From the NCBI GenBank assembly GCA_017469445.1, contig JAFUGK010000015.1:139964-194852 (forward strand): 54,889 bases of DNA. Reading direction: 5' to 3'. This stretch comes from Clostridia bacterium (GTDB lineage Bacteria > Bacillota > Clostridia > TANB77 > CAG-508). The notes under the pieces were generated by a model that was given only the letters and a program-made list of their open reading frames with translations, had not been told where the DNA came from and did not search any database. Positions 25,824 to 36,269 of the stretch are shown one piece after another. The translations under genes and the position numbers were made by a program. Within the stretch, counting starts at the first letter, position 1. Every line of letters begins with the position of its first letter.

Positions 25824-27986
25824 CTACTGTATTCTTTTAAATTTCTTTTCTAAATCTGTTCTGCTCATTCTAATTGTTGTAGGTCTTCCATGTGGACATG
25901 TATATGGATTAGGTAATTTAAATAATTCGTCCATTAATGCTTCTACTTCTTGGTGCTGTAAAACCATTCCTGCTTTCACGGCAGACTTGCATGCAACTGT
26001 TGCTATAAATTTTTCTTCTATTTGTTGCTTTGATGTTACAGAAACTGTTCCTATTTCATCTAAAATATTTAAGAAAAGCTCTTTTGTATCTAAATCTATG
26101 CAAATATTAGGTACACCTGTAAGCTTAATTGTGTTTTCTCCAAATTCTTCTAATGTAAATCCTGCTTTTTCAAACATCTCAAAATTTGCTCTTGCTATTT
26201 CAAAGTCTTTATGACTTAAATTTATTATATCTGGTAAAAGCATAAGTTGAGATTCCTTTTCTTTATTATCATAAAAATTCTTTTTTATTTTTTCATATAA
26301 TACTCTTTCATGTGCAGCATGTTGATCTATCATAAACATTTCATTGCCAACCTCTAGTATTATATATGTTAAGAATACAATCCCTATAATTTTGTATTTT
26401 ACTGGCTCTACATTATCTACTTGATTTTCAAACATAGATAAGTTCTCTGCTGGTACTTGTTCTTCTTTATTTGTTTCAGCATTATCGCTATTTTCTAAGC
26501 GAGTGATGCTCGCCTCTGTATCTTGAGTAATATTTGTATTGTTTTCAGTTGAATGAGAAACCTCTGTTATCACATCTACATTATATTGTTCTTGTTCTTC
26601 TTTTAATTTATCTGGTATTTTCTTTCCAAATGTTTTTTCATACATTTCTTCAAAATTTAATTTTACTTCAGATTCTGTTGTAGCAGCTTTATTATTGATC
26701 TCTTCTCCTGGTTGACTTATAGTCGTCCCTACATCTTGAGAAATGTTTGCTTCTGAATTATTTTCAGTCAAGTTAGATGTGTTCGCTCCCGCTCCTTCTT
26801 TTTTTTGTCTGTATAATTCTTCTACCAAATTTACTCTGCTATTTACCTCTTCTTTATCCCAATTTACACTTTGGTTTTTCCTTTTAAATAAACTGGTAAA
26901 TTTATTTCTACTATCTGTATTTTCTTCGATTTTTTCATTATATTGTGGCAATAAATCATTTGTAGTTTTTTCTTCTTGACCTGCATGAACCACTAAATCT
27001 GTATTTAATAAGCTTTCCTTGACTGCATGGTATATAGCTTTAAATACTTTATTTTCTTCTTTAAATCTAACCTCTAATTTAGCTGGGTGTACATTTACAT
27101 CCACTTCACTTGGGTCCATATCTATATTTACTATGCAAAATGCATGTTTTCCCACAGTTAGCATTCCTTTATATGCTTGTTCAATAGCTGCAGATAAAGT
27201 TTTATCTTTTACATATCTTTTATTTATAAAAAACATTTGATTTGTTCTGTTATTTCTTGCAATAGTAGGTTTTCCAATTACCCCTGTAATTTTAATTCCT
27301 TCGAATTCATAATTTAAATCTATAATTCCATTTGCAATATCTTTTCCAAATATGCTATAAATACAATTCTTAACATTGCCATCTCCTGTTGTTTGAATAA
27401 CCACTTTATCATTGTTTGTAAATTTAAATGCAATATTAGGGTTAATAAGTGCTAATCTTGTTATTGCATCTTCTATATATCCAGATTCTGTATAATCTTT
27501 CTTTAAAAATTTATATCTAACTGGTGTATTAAAAAATAAATTTCTTACAGTAATTGTTGTTCCTATACCAGCTCCAACCTCACCTTTTTCTAATATATTT
27601 CCTGCTTCTATAACTAGCTTTTGTCCAAACTCTTCATCTTCTGTTTTAGATATCATTTCAACATTCGCAATAGATGCCACACTTGCTAAAGCTTCACCTC
27701 TAAACCCCATAGACTTCACAGTATTTAAGTCTTCTGCTGTTCTTATTTTACTTGTAGCATGTCTTTCAAAAGCCATTTCCATATCATCTGCAGCAATTCC
27801 TTTTCCATTGTCAGCAATTCTAATGCTTGTAATTCCTCCATCTTTTACATCTATGTATATATTTGTTGCCCCTGCATCAATTGAGTTTTCTACCATCTCT
27901 TTAACGACTGATGCTGGCCTTTCTATAACCTCTCCTGCTGCTATTTGGTTTATTGTAAGTTCATCTAATAAAACAATTTTTCCCAT
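25824..27986 (-). CDS. mutL: DNA mismatch repair endonuclease MutL
   Basis: The 720-aa product has the GHKL ATPase N-terminus (IAAGEVIERPASVVKEMVEN, DNGKGI, GFRGEALASVAS), a long low-complexity Asn/Glu/Thr-rich linker at about residues 345-530, and a C-terminal dimerisation domain with the nicking-endonuclease motif DQHAAHERVLYE plus ACKSAVKAG and CPHGRPTTIR zinc-site motifs. MutL couples MutS recognition to strand incision; the endonuclease motif fits a bacterium without MutH. Length is slightly above average because of the linker. RBS AAAGGA upstream of ATG 27986. Confidence 0.97.
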   Translation of the reverse strand: MGKIVLLDELTINQIAAGEVIERPASVVKEMVENSIDAGATNIYIDVKDGGITSIRIADNGKGIAADDMEMAFERHATSKIRTAEDLNTVKSMGFRGEALASVASIANVEMISKTEDEEFGQKLVIEAGNILEKGEVGAGIGTTITVRNLFFNTPVRYKFLKKDYTESGYIEDAITRLALINPNIAFKFTNNDKVVIQTTGDGNVKNCIYSIFGKDIANGIIDLNYEFEGIKITGVIGKPTIARNNRTNQMFFINKRYVKDKTLSAAIEQAYKGMLTVGKHAFCIVNIDMDPSEVDVNVHPAKLEVRFKEENKVFKAIYHAVKESLLNTDLVVHAGQEEKTTNDLLPQYNEKIEENTDSRNKFTSLFKRKNQSVNWDKEEVNSRVNLVEELYRQKKEGAGANTSNLTENNSEANISQDVGTTISQPGEEINNKAATTESEVKLNFEEMYEKTFGKKIPDKLKEEQEQYNVDVITEVSHSTENNTNITQDTEASITRLENSDNAETNKEEQVPAENLSMFENQVDNVEPVKYKIIGIVFLTYIILEVGNEMFMIDQHAAHERVLYEKIKKNFYDNKEKESQLMLLPDIINLSHKDFEIARANFEMFEKAGFTLEEFGENTIKLTGVPNICIDLDTKELFLNILDEIGTVSVTSKQQIEEKFIATVACKSAVKAGMVLQHQEVEALMDELFKLPNPYTCPHGRPTTIRMSRTDLEKKFKRIQ

Positions 27987-28084
27987 ATATATAACATCCT
28001 TTCTAAAGGTCTTTTGTTTAGTTGTTATTATATCATTATTTTTTATTTTTGAATACTATTTTTAAAATTATTTTTATGCATATA

Positions 28085-28115
28085 AGTAACCACCCATAAA
28101 AGGGTGGTCTTTCTT
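28085..28115 (-). terminator. hairpin after the small sporulation-type peptide gene
   Basis: ACCACCC/GGGTGGT with a 6-nt loop. The T tail is weak on the minus strand and better on the plus strand (CTTTCTT). It separates the peptide gene from mutL. Confidence 0.55.
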
Positions 28116-28191
28116 AAGATTTTTATCTAGTAATATTAGAGCCTACTTAGAATGGCACTTTAGTATCTTTTTTAATAATGTAATAATATGT

Positions 28192-28323
28192 TTAGTTTCT
28201 TCCACAGCATCCAAAGTTTGTAAATAATAACAAGAATATAATTATGAAAAATAATATTTGGCTATCGCATCCATCTCCGCCAAAAATTCCACCTGTGCAA
28301 CCACAATTTCTTTCCTCTGGCAT
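28192..28323 (-). CDS. small Gly/Cys-rich membrane peptide (YjcZ/sporulation-type), 43 aa
   Basis: A short gene supported by a strong RBS (GGGGGAG 6 nt before ATG 28323). The peptide opens PEERNCGCTGGIFGGDGC, then a hydrophobic segment (ILFFIIIFLLLF), and ends FGCCGRN. Short Gly/Cys peptides with one TM helix occur widely in spore-forming Firmicutes (YjcZ-like families), many of them spore-associated. The six Cys could bind metal or cross-link. It stands alone between mutL and the divergent U32 peptidase gene. Confidence 0.75.
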   Translation of the reverse strand: MPEERNCGCTGGIFGGDGCDSQILFFIIIFLLLFTNFGCCGRN

Positions 28324-28423
28324 CTTATACTCCCCCTTTTCCTATTTTATAGGATATATTATGCTTTTTCCTAAAAATGTGTTACAATATTAATGTCAAT
28401 ACAATTTAGAAAGGATGTTAAAA

Positions 28424-30808
28424 ATGGTTATTCCAGAATTACTTTCACCTGTTGGTGATTTTGAATGTTTAAAAGCAGCTGTTCAGAATGGTGCGGATAG
28501 TGTTTATTTTGGTGCATCTTCCTTTAGTGCAAGAGCTTCAGCTAAAAATTTTGATTTAGCCGAATTAAAAGAAGCTATAGCCTATGCTAAATTAAGAAAC
28601 GTAAAAACACATCTTACATTAAATACTTTAATAAAAAATGATGAATTTGAAGATGCTGTTAATCTTGCAAGTAAAGCTTATGAATTTGGAATAGATGCAA
28701 TTATTGTACAAGATTTAGGATTAGCTAAATTTTTAATAAAAAACTTCCCAAATCTTCCAATTCATGCAAGTACTCAAATGACTGTTCACAATTTAGATGG
28801 TGTTAAATTATTAGAAGATTTAGGCTTTAGCAGAGTGGTACTTGCTAGGGAACTATCTACTTCTGAAATAGAATATATTTGCAAAAATTCTAATATTGAA
28901 ATAGAAGTATTTATTCATGGTGCGCTTTGTATGTCTTATTCTGGTAGATGTCTATTTTCTAGTATGATTGGTGGCCGTTCTGGTAATCGTGGCAGATGTG
29001 CTCAACCCTGCCGTTTACCTTATGAATTGATAGATGAAAATAATAACTTAATGGATAAAGGTTATTTACTAAGTCCTCGTGATTTATGTGGATTAGAGTT
29101 ACTTCCTACGCTTGTAAAAGCAGGAGTAAAATGTTTCAAAATTGAAGGGAGAATGAAAACTCCAGAATATGTTGCAACAGTTACTAGAATTTATAGGAAA
29201 TATCTAGATAAAATATTGAATAATGATTCATATATTATAGAAGATAACGACAAAAGTGATTTACTTCAAGTATTTAACCGTGGTGGCTTTTCAAATGGTC
29301 ATTTAGATGATATAAATAAAAATTTAGTTTTTAAGGAAAAATCTAACAATATGGGAATTTGTATTGGAACAATAAAAAAATATATTCCTAGCAAAACATA
29401 CCTTGAAGTTGAATTATATAATGAAGTATCTATTGGTGATAGTATAATGATGAATAGTGAAGAAAATAAATATAATGTTTCTGAACTACTTCAAAATGGA
29501 AAAAATGTTAAATCAGCATCGTCTGGAACTGTTTGGATTGGTAGAATTAAAGGAAAAATAGATGTTGGTGGCAAATTATACAAAGTAGAAAGTAAAACTC
29601 TTAATGAAATTGCTAATTCTTCTTTTGAAAAAGAAAATATAAAAATTCCGCTACATGCCAACATATATATAAAGTCTGGAACTCCTATTCATGTGGAAGC
29701 TTTACCTATTGTAGATAGCAATAGTATTTATAATAATATTAAAATATCTTTAGAAAGCGAATTAATTCCTCAAGCTGCTTTGAATTCACCTATTACACAG
29801 GAAAGAATTATTGAACAATTTTCAAAGACAGGTAATACCAATTTTTATTTTAAAGAAATAGATGTAGATATAGATAATAATTTATACATATCAAGCATTG
29901 GTAAATTAAATGAGTTAAGAAGAAATATTATTACTAAAATTACCGAAATAGCCACAGCCAAGATATCAAGAGTTCCTGTTTCATATTCTTTTAAGGAATT
30001 TAGTAATTATAGTAGCAAAGATGAAAAAATTTCTTTGTTACTAAACAAAATAAATATTAATCAAGATTATACAAAATTAGAACAAGTTGATAGAATCTAT
30101 TTGCCTTTAAATTGTTTTATTGACGAAAGCAATTCACAAATTATTAACAATTTAAATACTGATTTATATATTTATTTACCTAGTATAATAAGAGAGAATA
30201 ATAAAAAATTTGTACTTACCAAAATTGATAAAGTATTAAATAAATTTAAAATTAATGGATTTGTTATTTCTAATATATCAGACATTTCTTTACTAGAAAA
30301 ATATAAAAGTAAATATGACTTTATTGGTAATTACACCTTAAATATTTTTAACAACTATACAATAGAAGAACTCAATGCAATTGGAATTAAAGATATAACT
30401 TTATCTCCTGAATTAAGTAATATAGCTATAGCCGATTGTTTGAAAAATAGTTCAGAAATTATAGTTTATGGCAATACTCCTATAATGACAATGAATTATT
30501 GTTTGCTTGGTAAGTCTAATAAATGCTATGGTGAATGTAAAAAATATTGTGCAAATGGAAACTATTATTTAAAAGATAGAATGGGCTTTAATTTTAAAAT
30601 TGTACCTGATAATACCACAACTGTTTCAACATTATATAATAGTAAAATTACATCAATTAGTCCATATGGACATAGTTTAGGACATTATAGAATTGATATT
30701 CTAGATGAAAATATTAAAGAAATTAATAATATAATTAATACTGTAAAAAAACATGAAAGACTTGAGGGAAAAGATTATACAAATGGCAATTTTAATAGAG
30801 AAGTTTAA
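28424..30808 (+). CDS. U32 family peptidase / RlhA-like, with DUF3656 domain
   Basis: The 794-aa product begins IPELLSPVGDFECLKAAVQNGAD, with the U32 signature region (EVFIHGALCMSYSGRCLFSS, NRGRCAQPCRLPY) and KIEGRMKTPEYVATV, a TIM-barrel enzyme with conserved Cys for an Fe-S cluster. The C-terminal half has the collagenase-like DUF3656 region and further Cys (CYGECKKYCANG). Related enzymes make 5-hydroxycytidine in 23S rRNA (RlhA) or hydroxylate other RNAs; peptidase activity is old naming. Start at ATG 28424, 8 nt after AAAGGA. It is one of few plus-strand genes, and a bidirectional terminator overlaps its stop. Confidence 0.88.
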   Translation: MVIPELLSPVGDFECLKAAVQNGADSVYFGASSFSARASAKNFDLAELKEAIAYAKLRNVKTHLTLNTLIKNDEFEDAVNLASKAYEFGIDAIIVQDLGLAKFLIKNFPNLPIHASTQMTVHNLDGVKLLEDLGFSRVVLARELSTSEIEYICKNSNIEIEVFIHGALCMSYSGRCLFSSMIGGRSGNRGRCAQPCRLPYELIDENNNLMDKGYLLSPRDLCGLELLPTLVKAGVKCFKIEGRMKTPEYVATVTRIYRKYLDKILNNDSYIIEDNDKSDLLQVFNRGGFSNGHLDDINKNLVFKEKSNNMGICIGTIKKYIPSKTYLEVELYNEVSIGDSIMMNSEENKYNVSELLQNGKNVKSASSGTVWIGRIKGKIDVGGKLYKVESKTLNEIANSSFEKENIKIPLHANIYIKSGTPIHVEALPIVDSNSIYNNIKISLESELIPQAALNSPITQERIIEQFSKTGNTNFYFKEIDVDIDNNLYISSIGKLNELRRNIITKITEIATAKISRVPVSYSFKEFSNYSSKDEKISLLLNKININQDYTKLEQVDRIYLPLNCFIDESNSQIINNLNTDLYIYLPSIIRENNKKFVLTKIDKVLNKFKINGFVISNISDISLLEKYKSKYDFIGNYTLNIFNNYTIEELNAIGIKDITLSPELSNIAIADCLKNSSEIIVYGNTPIMTMNYCLLGKSNKCYGECKKYCANGNYYLKDRMGFNFKIVPDNTTTVSTLYNSKITSISPYGHSLGHYRIDILDENIKEINNIINTVKKHERLEGKDYTNGNFNREV

Positions 30809-30820
30809 AACTTCTCTATT
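30794..30820. terminator. bidirectional terminator between U32 and dnaE
   Basis: AATAGAGAAG / CTTCTCTATT around a short TA-rich loop. T-rich tracts follow on the plus strand. It overlaps both convergent gene ends. Confidence 0.75.
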
Positions 30821-33800
30821 TTATATTTACCCTATCTTGTCCTATTAATTCTTCAAACTCTTTTAAAATATCATCAGTTAAATATATTGCTCCAGCATTT
30901 GACTCTATAGTTCCATTTTCTATTTGCAATAAAATGTTGTTTCTGTCACCCATAAAAAATCTTATTGCGCCTCGTAATTTTACTTTTTCTTCTTCTGTCA
31001 AATCTGTAACATTCAAGCTAAGTACTCTTTGCTTATTTTCCTTTAATTCCTTAATTTCTCGTGCGACTATACTTGTGTCATCATCTTCTCTAATGCTAAG
31101 TCTTCCTTCAACAACAACAATTGAATCTTCAACTAATAAGTTTGCACATTGCGCATAACAGTTTTCAAATACAATTACTTGACATGCTCCATACAAATCT
31201 TCAACTGTCACAAATGCCATTCTTGTATTATTTTTAGTAAATTTCTTCTTTACTGATGTTATTATTCCAGCAAATTTAACATTCTTTCCATCTGCTGATA
31301 AATCGTTTTCTTCCTTCATTTTAGCCATTTGCATTGTATTTATATTAGCAAATTTTTGTATTTCATTTCTTAATTTATCTAGTGGATGACCTGAAATGTA
31401 TATTCCTAACATTTCTTTTTCGTATTTTAAAAGTTCTCTTTCAGAATACTCTTTTATATTATTAAAAGTATATTTTATTTCTTCTAATTTTTCATCTTGA
31501 CTTCCAATATCAAACATTGTAACTTGTCCAGCCATACTTTTTTTACTAGAATCACTTATTGTATCTATTATTCCTTCAAAAGATGCAACCAATGTACTCC
31601 TTGTTTGTTCAAAATCATCAAATGCTCCTGCTTTTATTAAACATTCAATACATTTTTTATTAACAGCTTCACTTTGTATTCTTTCACAAAAATCTGTAAA
31701 GCTCTTATATTCTCCATTTTTTTCTCTTTCTGCAACAATTGCATCAACTGCTGCAATTCCTACATTTTTAACACTTCCAAGTCCAAAACGTATTTTTTTA
31801 TTATCTACTGTAAATTTCGTAAAACTCTTATTTATATTTGGTTTTAATATTTCTATTCCCAGTTTTCTACATTCATCAATATATTCAGGTACTTTATCTA
31901 AATTTCCAAGAAAACTATTTAATGTGGCTGCCATAAATTCTTCTGGATAATATCTTTTTAAATATGCTGTTCTGTATGACACAACTGCATATGCAGCTGC
32001 ATGTGACTTATTAAATGCATATTTTGCAAATTCAGCCATTTCATCAAATATTTTATTTGCAGATTGCTCATCTATACCATTTCTAACACAGCCAGGTATA
32101 ACTACATTGCCATTTTCGTCTACCAATCCATGAATAAAATTTTCTCTTTCTTTTGCCATAACATCAAGCTTTTTCTTACCCATAGCTCTTCTAACTAAAT
32201 CTGCTCTTCCAAGTGAATAGCCTGCAAGTTGCCTAACTATCTGCATTACCTGTTCTTGGTAAACCATACATCCATATGTTACATTTAAAATTGGCTCCAA
32301 TGCAGGATGAGTATATTCTACATTATCTGGGTGTAATTTATTTTTAATATATCTTGGAATCTGATCCATTGGTCCAGGTCTATATAGTGAAACTCCTGCT
32401 ATAATATCCTCCAAGCCATCTGGTTTTAATTCTTTCATAAAATTTGTCATACCAGCACTTTCAAATTGGAAAATTCCAGATGTTTTCCCTTCAGCCCATA
32501 ATTTATATACTTCTGGATCATTCATTTCATTATCAATTTTAACATCTATTCCCCTACATTCTTTAACAAGTTTGATAGCATCAGAAATAACTGTTAGTGT
32601 TCTTAGCCCTAAAAAGTCCATTTTTAAAAGACCTAATTCTTCCAATGTTGTCATTATATATTGAGTAGAAATTGCTCCATCTCTTACATATAGCGGTACA
32701 TATGTATCGACTGGATCTTTTGTTATAACTACCCCACATGCATGTGTAGATGCCTGTCTTGGCATTCCTTCTAGTGCCATAGATATATCTAATAAATTTC
32801 TAACTTCTTCATCATTTTCATATTTTTCTCTTAATTCCACATTTTGCTCTAGTGCTTTTTTTATTGTTATATGAATCTCAAAAGGAATCATTTTTGCAAG
32901 TTTATCTACTTCTGCATATGGAATGTCTAATGCTCTTCCTACATCTCTTATAACCATTTTTGCAGCCATTGTTCCAAACGTTATAATTTGCGCTACATGG
33001 TCTTCTCCGTATTTTCTTGCAACATAATCTATAACCTCTTGTCTTCTTTCATAGCAAAAGTCTATATCAAAATCTGGCATACTAATTCTTTCAGGGTTTA
33101 AAAACCTTTCAAAAAGTAAATCATATTTTATTGGATCTATATCTGTTATTCCTATTGCATATGCAGCAATTGAGCCGGCTCCAGAGCCACGTCCTGGGCC
33201 AACAGATATATTTTGAGATTTTGCATAATTAATAAAGTCCCATACTATTAGGTAATAGTCTACATATCCCATTTTTTCTATCACACTAATTTCATACTCT
33301 AATCTATCTAAAACTTCTTTAGATGGCTTATCTCCATATCTATTTCTAATTCCATCATCACAAAGTTTTCTAAAATATTCAGCATGTGTTTTAAATTCTG
33401 GTGGTACATCATAATTTGGAAGTTTTGTTACACCAAATTCAAATTCTACATTGCATTTTTCTGCTATTTTAACTGTGTTTTCTATTGCTTCAGGAATATT
33501 TTTAAAATACTCTATCATTTCTTCCGGACTTTTAATATATAACTCATCTGTATCAAACCTCATTCTATCCGGATCTTTCATTGTTTTTCCAGTTTGGATA
33601 CATAATAGTATCTCATGGTTATATGCATCTTCTCTTTTTAAATAATGTGCATCATTTGTCGCAACAAGTGGTATATTTAATTCACGAGCGATTTGAACTA
33701 ATTTTTGATTTACCATTACTTGTTCTTTTATTCCATTATTTTGAAGCTCTAAATAATAGTCTTCTTTAAATAAATTTTTAAACCAAGTAGCAACAGCTTT

Positions 33801-34265
33801 TGCCTTTTCCATATCTCCATTTAAAATATTTTGATTTACTTCTCCAGCTAGGCATGCACTTAATGCAATTATTCCTTCATGATATTTTTCTAAAATTTCT
33901 TTGTCTATTCTTGGTTTATAATAAAAGCCATCTATAAATCCTGCTGAAACTAATTTTATTAAATTTTGATAACCCATTTTATCTTTAGCAAGTAAAATTA
34001 AATGTGAATATTTATTATCAATTCCAGGTTCTTTGTCGAATCTACTTCTAGGAGCGACATAAACTTCACAGCCTATTATGGGTTTAATGCCATTTTTCTT
34101 ACATTCTTTGTAAAAATCTATTACTCCATACATTGCGCCATGATCTGTAAGTGCAATTGCATCCATACCAAGTTCTTTTGCTCTTACAGGTAAATCTTTT
34201 ATTCTATTTGCTCCATCTAGCAGGCTGAATTCGCTGTGAACGTGTAAGTGTACAAAGTTTCCCAT
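30816..34265 (-). CDS. dnaE: DNA polymerase III alpha subunit DnaE
   Basis: The 1149-aa product has the PHP domain (FVHLHVHSEFSLLDGA), the C-family polymerase palm with SVGPGRGSGAGS and the catalytic PDFDIDFCYERR, fingers (GRADLVRRAMGKKK), tandem HhH and a C-terminal OB fold (KFAGIITSVKKKFTKNN). It copies DNA at the replication fork; Firmicutes usually also carry PolC, which is not here. Start at ATG 34265 because AGGAGG lies 8 nt upstream; a GTG 9 nt earlier would clash with it. Repeat A copy 2 ends just before this RBS. Confidence 0.97.
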   Translation of the reverse strand: MGNFVHLHVHSEFSLLDGANRIKDLPVRAKELGMDAIALTDHGAMYGVIDFYKECKKNGIKPIIGCEVYVAPRSRFDKEPGIDNKYSHLILLAKDKMGYQNLIKLVSAGFIDGFYYKPRIDKEILEKYHEGIIALSACLAGEVNQNILNGDMEKAKAVATWFKNLFKEDYYLELQNNGIKEQVMVNQKLVQIARELNIPLVATNDAHYLKREDAYNHEILLCIQTGKTMKDPDRMRFDTDELYIKSPEEMIEYFKNIPEAIENTVKIAEKCNVEFEFGVTKLPNYDVPPEFKTHAEYFRKLCDDGIRNRYGDKPSKEVLDRLEYEISVIEKMGYVDYYLIVWDFINYAKSQNISVGPGRGSGAGSIAAYAIGITDIDPIKYDLLFERFLNPERISMPDFDIDFCYERRQEVIDYVARKYGEDHVAQIITFGTMAAKMVIRDVGRALDIPYAEVDKLAKMIPFEIHITIKKALEQNVELREKYENDEEVRNLLDISMALEGMPRQASTHACGVVITKDPVDTYVPLYVRDGAISTQYIMTTLEELGLLKMDFLGLRTLTVISDAIKLVKECRGIDVKIDNEMNDPEVYKLWAEGKTSGIFQFESAGMTNFMKELKPDGLEDIIAGVSLYRPGPMDQIPRYIKNKLHPDNVEYTHPALEPILNVTYGCMVYQEQVMQIVRQLAGYSLGRADLVRRAMGKKKLDVMAKERENFIHGLVDENGNVVIPGCVRNGIDEQSANKIFDEMAEFAKYAFNKSHAAAYAVVSYRTAYLKRYYPEEFMAATLNSFLGNLDKVPEYIDECRKLGIEILKPNINKSFTKFTVDNKKIRFGLGSVKNVGIAAVDAIVAEREKNGEYKSFTDFCERIQSEAVNKKCIECLIKAGAFDDFEQTRSTLVASFEGIIDTISDSSKKSMAGQVTMFDIGSQDEKLEEIKYTFNNIKEYSERELLKYEKEMLGIYISGHPLDKLRNEIQKFANINTMQMAKMKEENDLSADGKNVKFAGIITSVKKKFTKNNTRMAFVTVEDLYGACQVIVFENCYAQCANLLVEDSIVVVEGRLSIREDDDTSIVAREIKELKENKQRVLSLNVTDLTEEEKVKLRGAIRFFMGDRNNILLQIENGTIESNAGAIYLTDDILKEFEELIGQDRVNIK

Positions 34266-34283
34266 TTGTTGCACCTCCTTTTT

Positions 34284-34404
34284 TTTTGAAATAATTGGGT
34301 GATTTTGTCGTTAAACTGCACTCGAAAATACTGCGACGTATCTTCATACGCCTCGTATTTTCCTCGTTTGTTTGCCTAAAAATCCCCTCAATTCTTTCAA
34401 AAAC
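34284..34404. repeat. structured intergenic repeat A, copy 2
   Basis: Same core as the copy at 6286 (TCGTTAAACT, CACTCGAAAAT, CTGCGACGTA, TACGCCTCGTATT, TTGTTTGCCT). The outer arms here are TTTTTGAAATAATTGGGTGA with TCCCCTCAATTCTTTCAAAA, complementary to each other but different from copy 1. The inner hairpin is CGTAT-CTTC-ATACG instead of CGTAC-ACTC-GTACG. Confidence 0.8.
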
Positions 34405-34409
34405 TATAT

Positions 34410-34646
34410 TTATAATAATTTTATATATTCGTCAATATTCTTATTTACAGAACTTGGAATTCTTATAATTTCAAATTTAGATACTTTGTCTCCAAATTTT
34501 ATCTCTACAATATCTCCTACTTTTACTTCATAACTTGGCTTTACAACTTTTCCATTTATACTAACTCTACCATTGTCTGCAGCCTCATTCGCAACTGTTC
34601 TTCTTTTTATAACTCTACTCATTTTTAAAAATTTATCTAGCCTCAT
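34410..34646 (-). CDS. S4-domain RNA-binding protein, RqcP/Hsp15-like
   Basis: The 78-aa product is one S4 domain: MRLDKFLKMSRVIKRRTVANEAADNG, then VSINGKVVKPSYEVKVGDIVEIKF. RqcP (YabO) binds stalled 50S subunits with peptidyl-tRNA and helps poly-Ala tailing in ribosome-associated quality control. Length and sequence fit that family. It lies 3 nt after recN and is probably cotranscribed. Confidence 0.88.
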   Translation of the reverse strand: MRLDKFLKMSRVIKRRTVANEAADNGRVSINGKVVKPSYEVKVGDIVEIKFGDKVSKFEIIRIPSSVNKNIDEYIKLL

Positions 34647-34649
34647 TAT

Positions 34650-36269
34650 TTACTCCTTATCCATTAAACTTCTAGCATGTTTAAGTGAAATTTCTGTAAC
34701 TTCCCCACTTGCAATTCTAGCAATTTCAGCTACTTTTTTATCATAATCTAGTTTTTCTACTTTTGTAATAGTTTTTCCATTTTGAACTTCTTTACTTATA
34801 TAATAATTATTATCGCCCTTTGCAGCTATTGATGCTAAATGTGTTATACATAAAACTTGATGTTTTTTAGAAATTGCCTTTAGTTTTTCTGCGACCTTAT
34901 TAGCAGCCATTCCACTTATTCCTGTATCTATCTCGTCAAATACTAATACAGGGACATTGTCTACATCTGCCAAAACTTTTTTGATTCCTAGCATTATTCT
35001 AGACATTTCTCCTCCAGATGCTATTTTTATTAATGGTTTAAATACATCTCCTAAATTTGTTGCAATTAAAAATTCAACATCATCTAATCCTGTTTTATTG
35101 AAGTCCTCCACTCTTTCTATATTTACATTAAACCTTGCATTCTTCATTTCCAAGTCTGCAAGTTCTAATGTTATTTTTTCGTCTAACTCTTGTGCTACTT
35201 TTGCTCTAATTTCATGCATTTTATTTGAAAGTTCAAGCATGTCCTTTTCTATACTTTTTATTTCTTGTTTTAGCTTGTTTGTATATTCTTCTAAATTTTC
35301 TATCTCATATAACTCTTTTTTTATTTTTTCTAAATATTCTAATATTTCTTCAATACTATTTCCATATTTTCTTTTTAACGAAAATATTAAATCTAGCCTT
35401 TCTTCTACTCTATTTCTTTCTTCTTCATCAAAACTATTGTCTTCATTTAAACTTGCTAAATCTCTCCCTACTTCTTCTAATTCGTAATATGTTGTTCTTA
35501 CTTGTTCTAAAACATTACTATACTTTTCATCTAGAGACGCAATTTTTTCTAAACTCCTCATTGCAGTACTTACATTTTCTAAACTTACTTCATTTATACT
35601 ATAATCTGCAGATTTTATATTTTCTGTTATTAATTCTGAATTAAGCATAATCTGTCTTTTAGAATTCAGTTCTTCCTCTTCACCTATCTTCAAGTTAGAA
35701 GACTCTATCTCATTTATTTGATATTTTAGTAAATCTACTTTTCTTTGTTTCTCTTTTTCATCGCCATAATTATTTTTAAGTTCCTGCTCTAATTCTGCTC
35801 TTTTATTATATAATTCTGTATATTCTTTTTTTAGTTTAAGTAATGATTCTCCTGCAAATTTATCTAGATATCCAACATGCTTTTCCTTTTCTAAAATAGA
35901 TTGATTATCATGTTGCCCATGAATATCTATAACATCTTTCATAAAATCACGAAGCTCTGCTACTGTAGCCATTCTACCATTTATTTTGCATATATTTTTA
36001 CCAGATAAATTTGTTTCTCTTGAAATAATTACAGTATCATCTTCAAATCCTTGGTTTGGAAGATACAAACTTAATTCCACAAAAGAACTAGGCTCACCTG
36101 TACGAATCATTTCTTTAGAAAACCTTCCACCTGCTAAAATTTGTATAGAATCTATAATTAAAGTTTTTCCTGCGCCAGTTTCACCTGTTAGTACATTAAA
36201 CCCTTCATCTAAATCTATACTTAAATCTTCTATAATTCCAATGTTTTCTATATGTAAAGTGTTTATCAT
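34650..36269 (-). CDS. recN: DNA repair protein RecN
   Basis: The 539-aa product is SMC-like: Walker A FNVLTGETGAGKTLIIDSI, RecN-specific DIHGQHDNQSIL, two coiled-coil arms (about residues 150-360), then the ABC signature ASGGEMSRIMLGIK, Walker B VLVFDEIDTGISG and the H-loop ITHLASIAAKGDNNY. RecN acts in early steps of double-strand break repair. It is slightly shorter than B. subtilis RecN, through shorter coiled coils. Start ATG 36269. Confidence 0.95.
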   Translation of the reverse strand: MINTLHIENIGIIEDLSIDLDEGFNVLTGETGAGKTLIIDSIQILAGGRFSKEMIRTGEPSSFVELSLYLPNQGFEDDTVIISRETNLSGKNICKINGRMATVAELRDFMKDVIDIHGQHDNQSILEKEKHVGYLDKFAGESLLKLKKEYTELYNKRAELEQELKNNYGDEKEKQRKVDLLKYQINEIESSNLKIGEEEELNSKRQIMLNSELITENIKSADYSINEVSLENVSTAMRSLEKIASLDEKYSNVLEQVRTTYYELEEVGRDLASLNEDNSFDEEERNRVEERLDLIFSLKRKYGNSIEEILEYLEKIKKELYEIENLEEYTNKLKQEIKSIEKDMLELSNKMHEIRAKVAQELDEKITLELADLEMKNARFNVNIERVEDFNKTGLDDVEFLIATNLGDVFKPLIKIASGGEMSRIMLGIKKVLADVDNVPVLVFDEIDTGISGMAANKVAEKLKAISKKHQVLCITHLASIAAKGDNNYYISKEVQNGKTITKVEKLDYDKKVAEIARIASGEVTEISLKHARSLMDKE

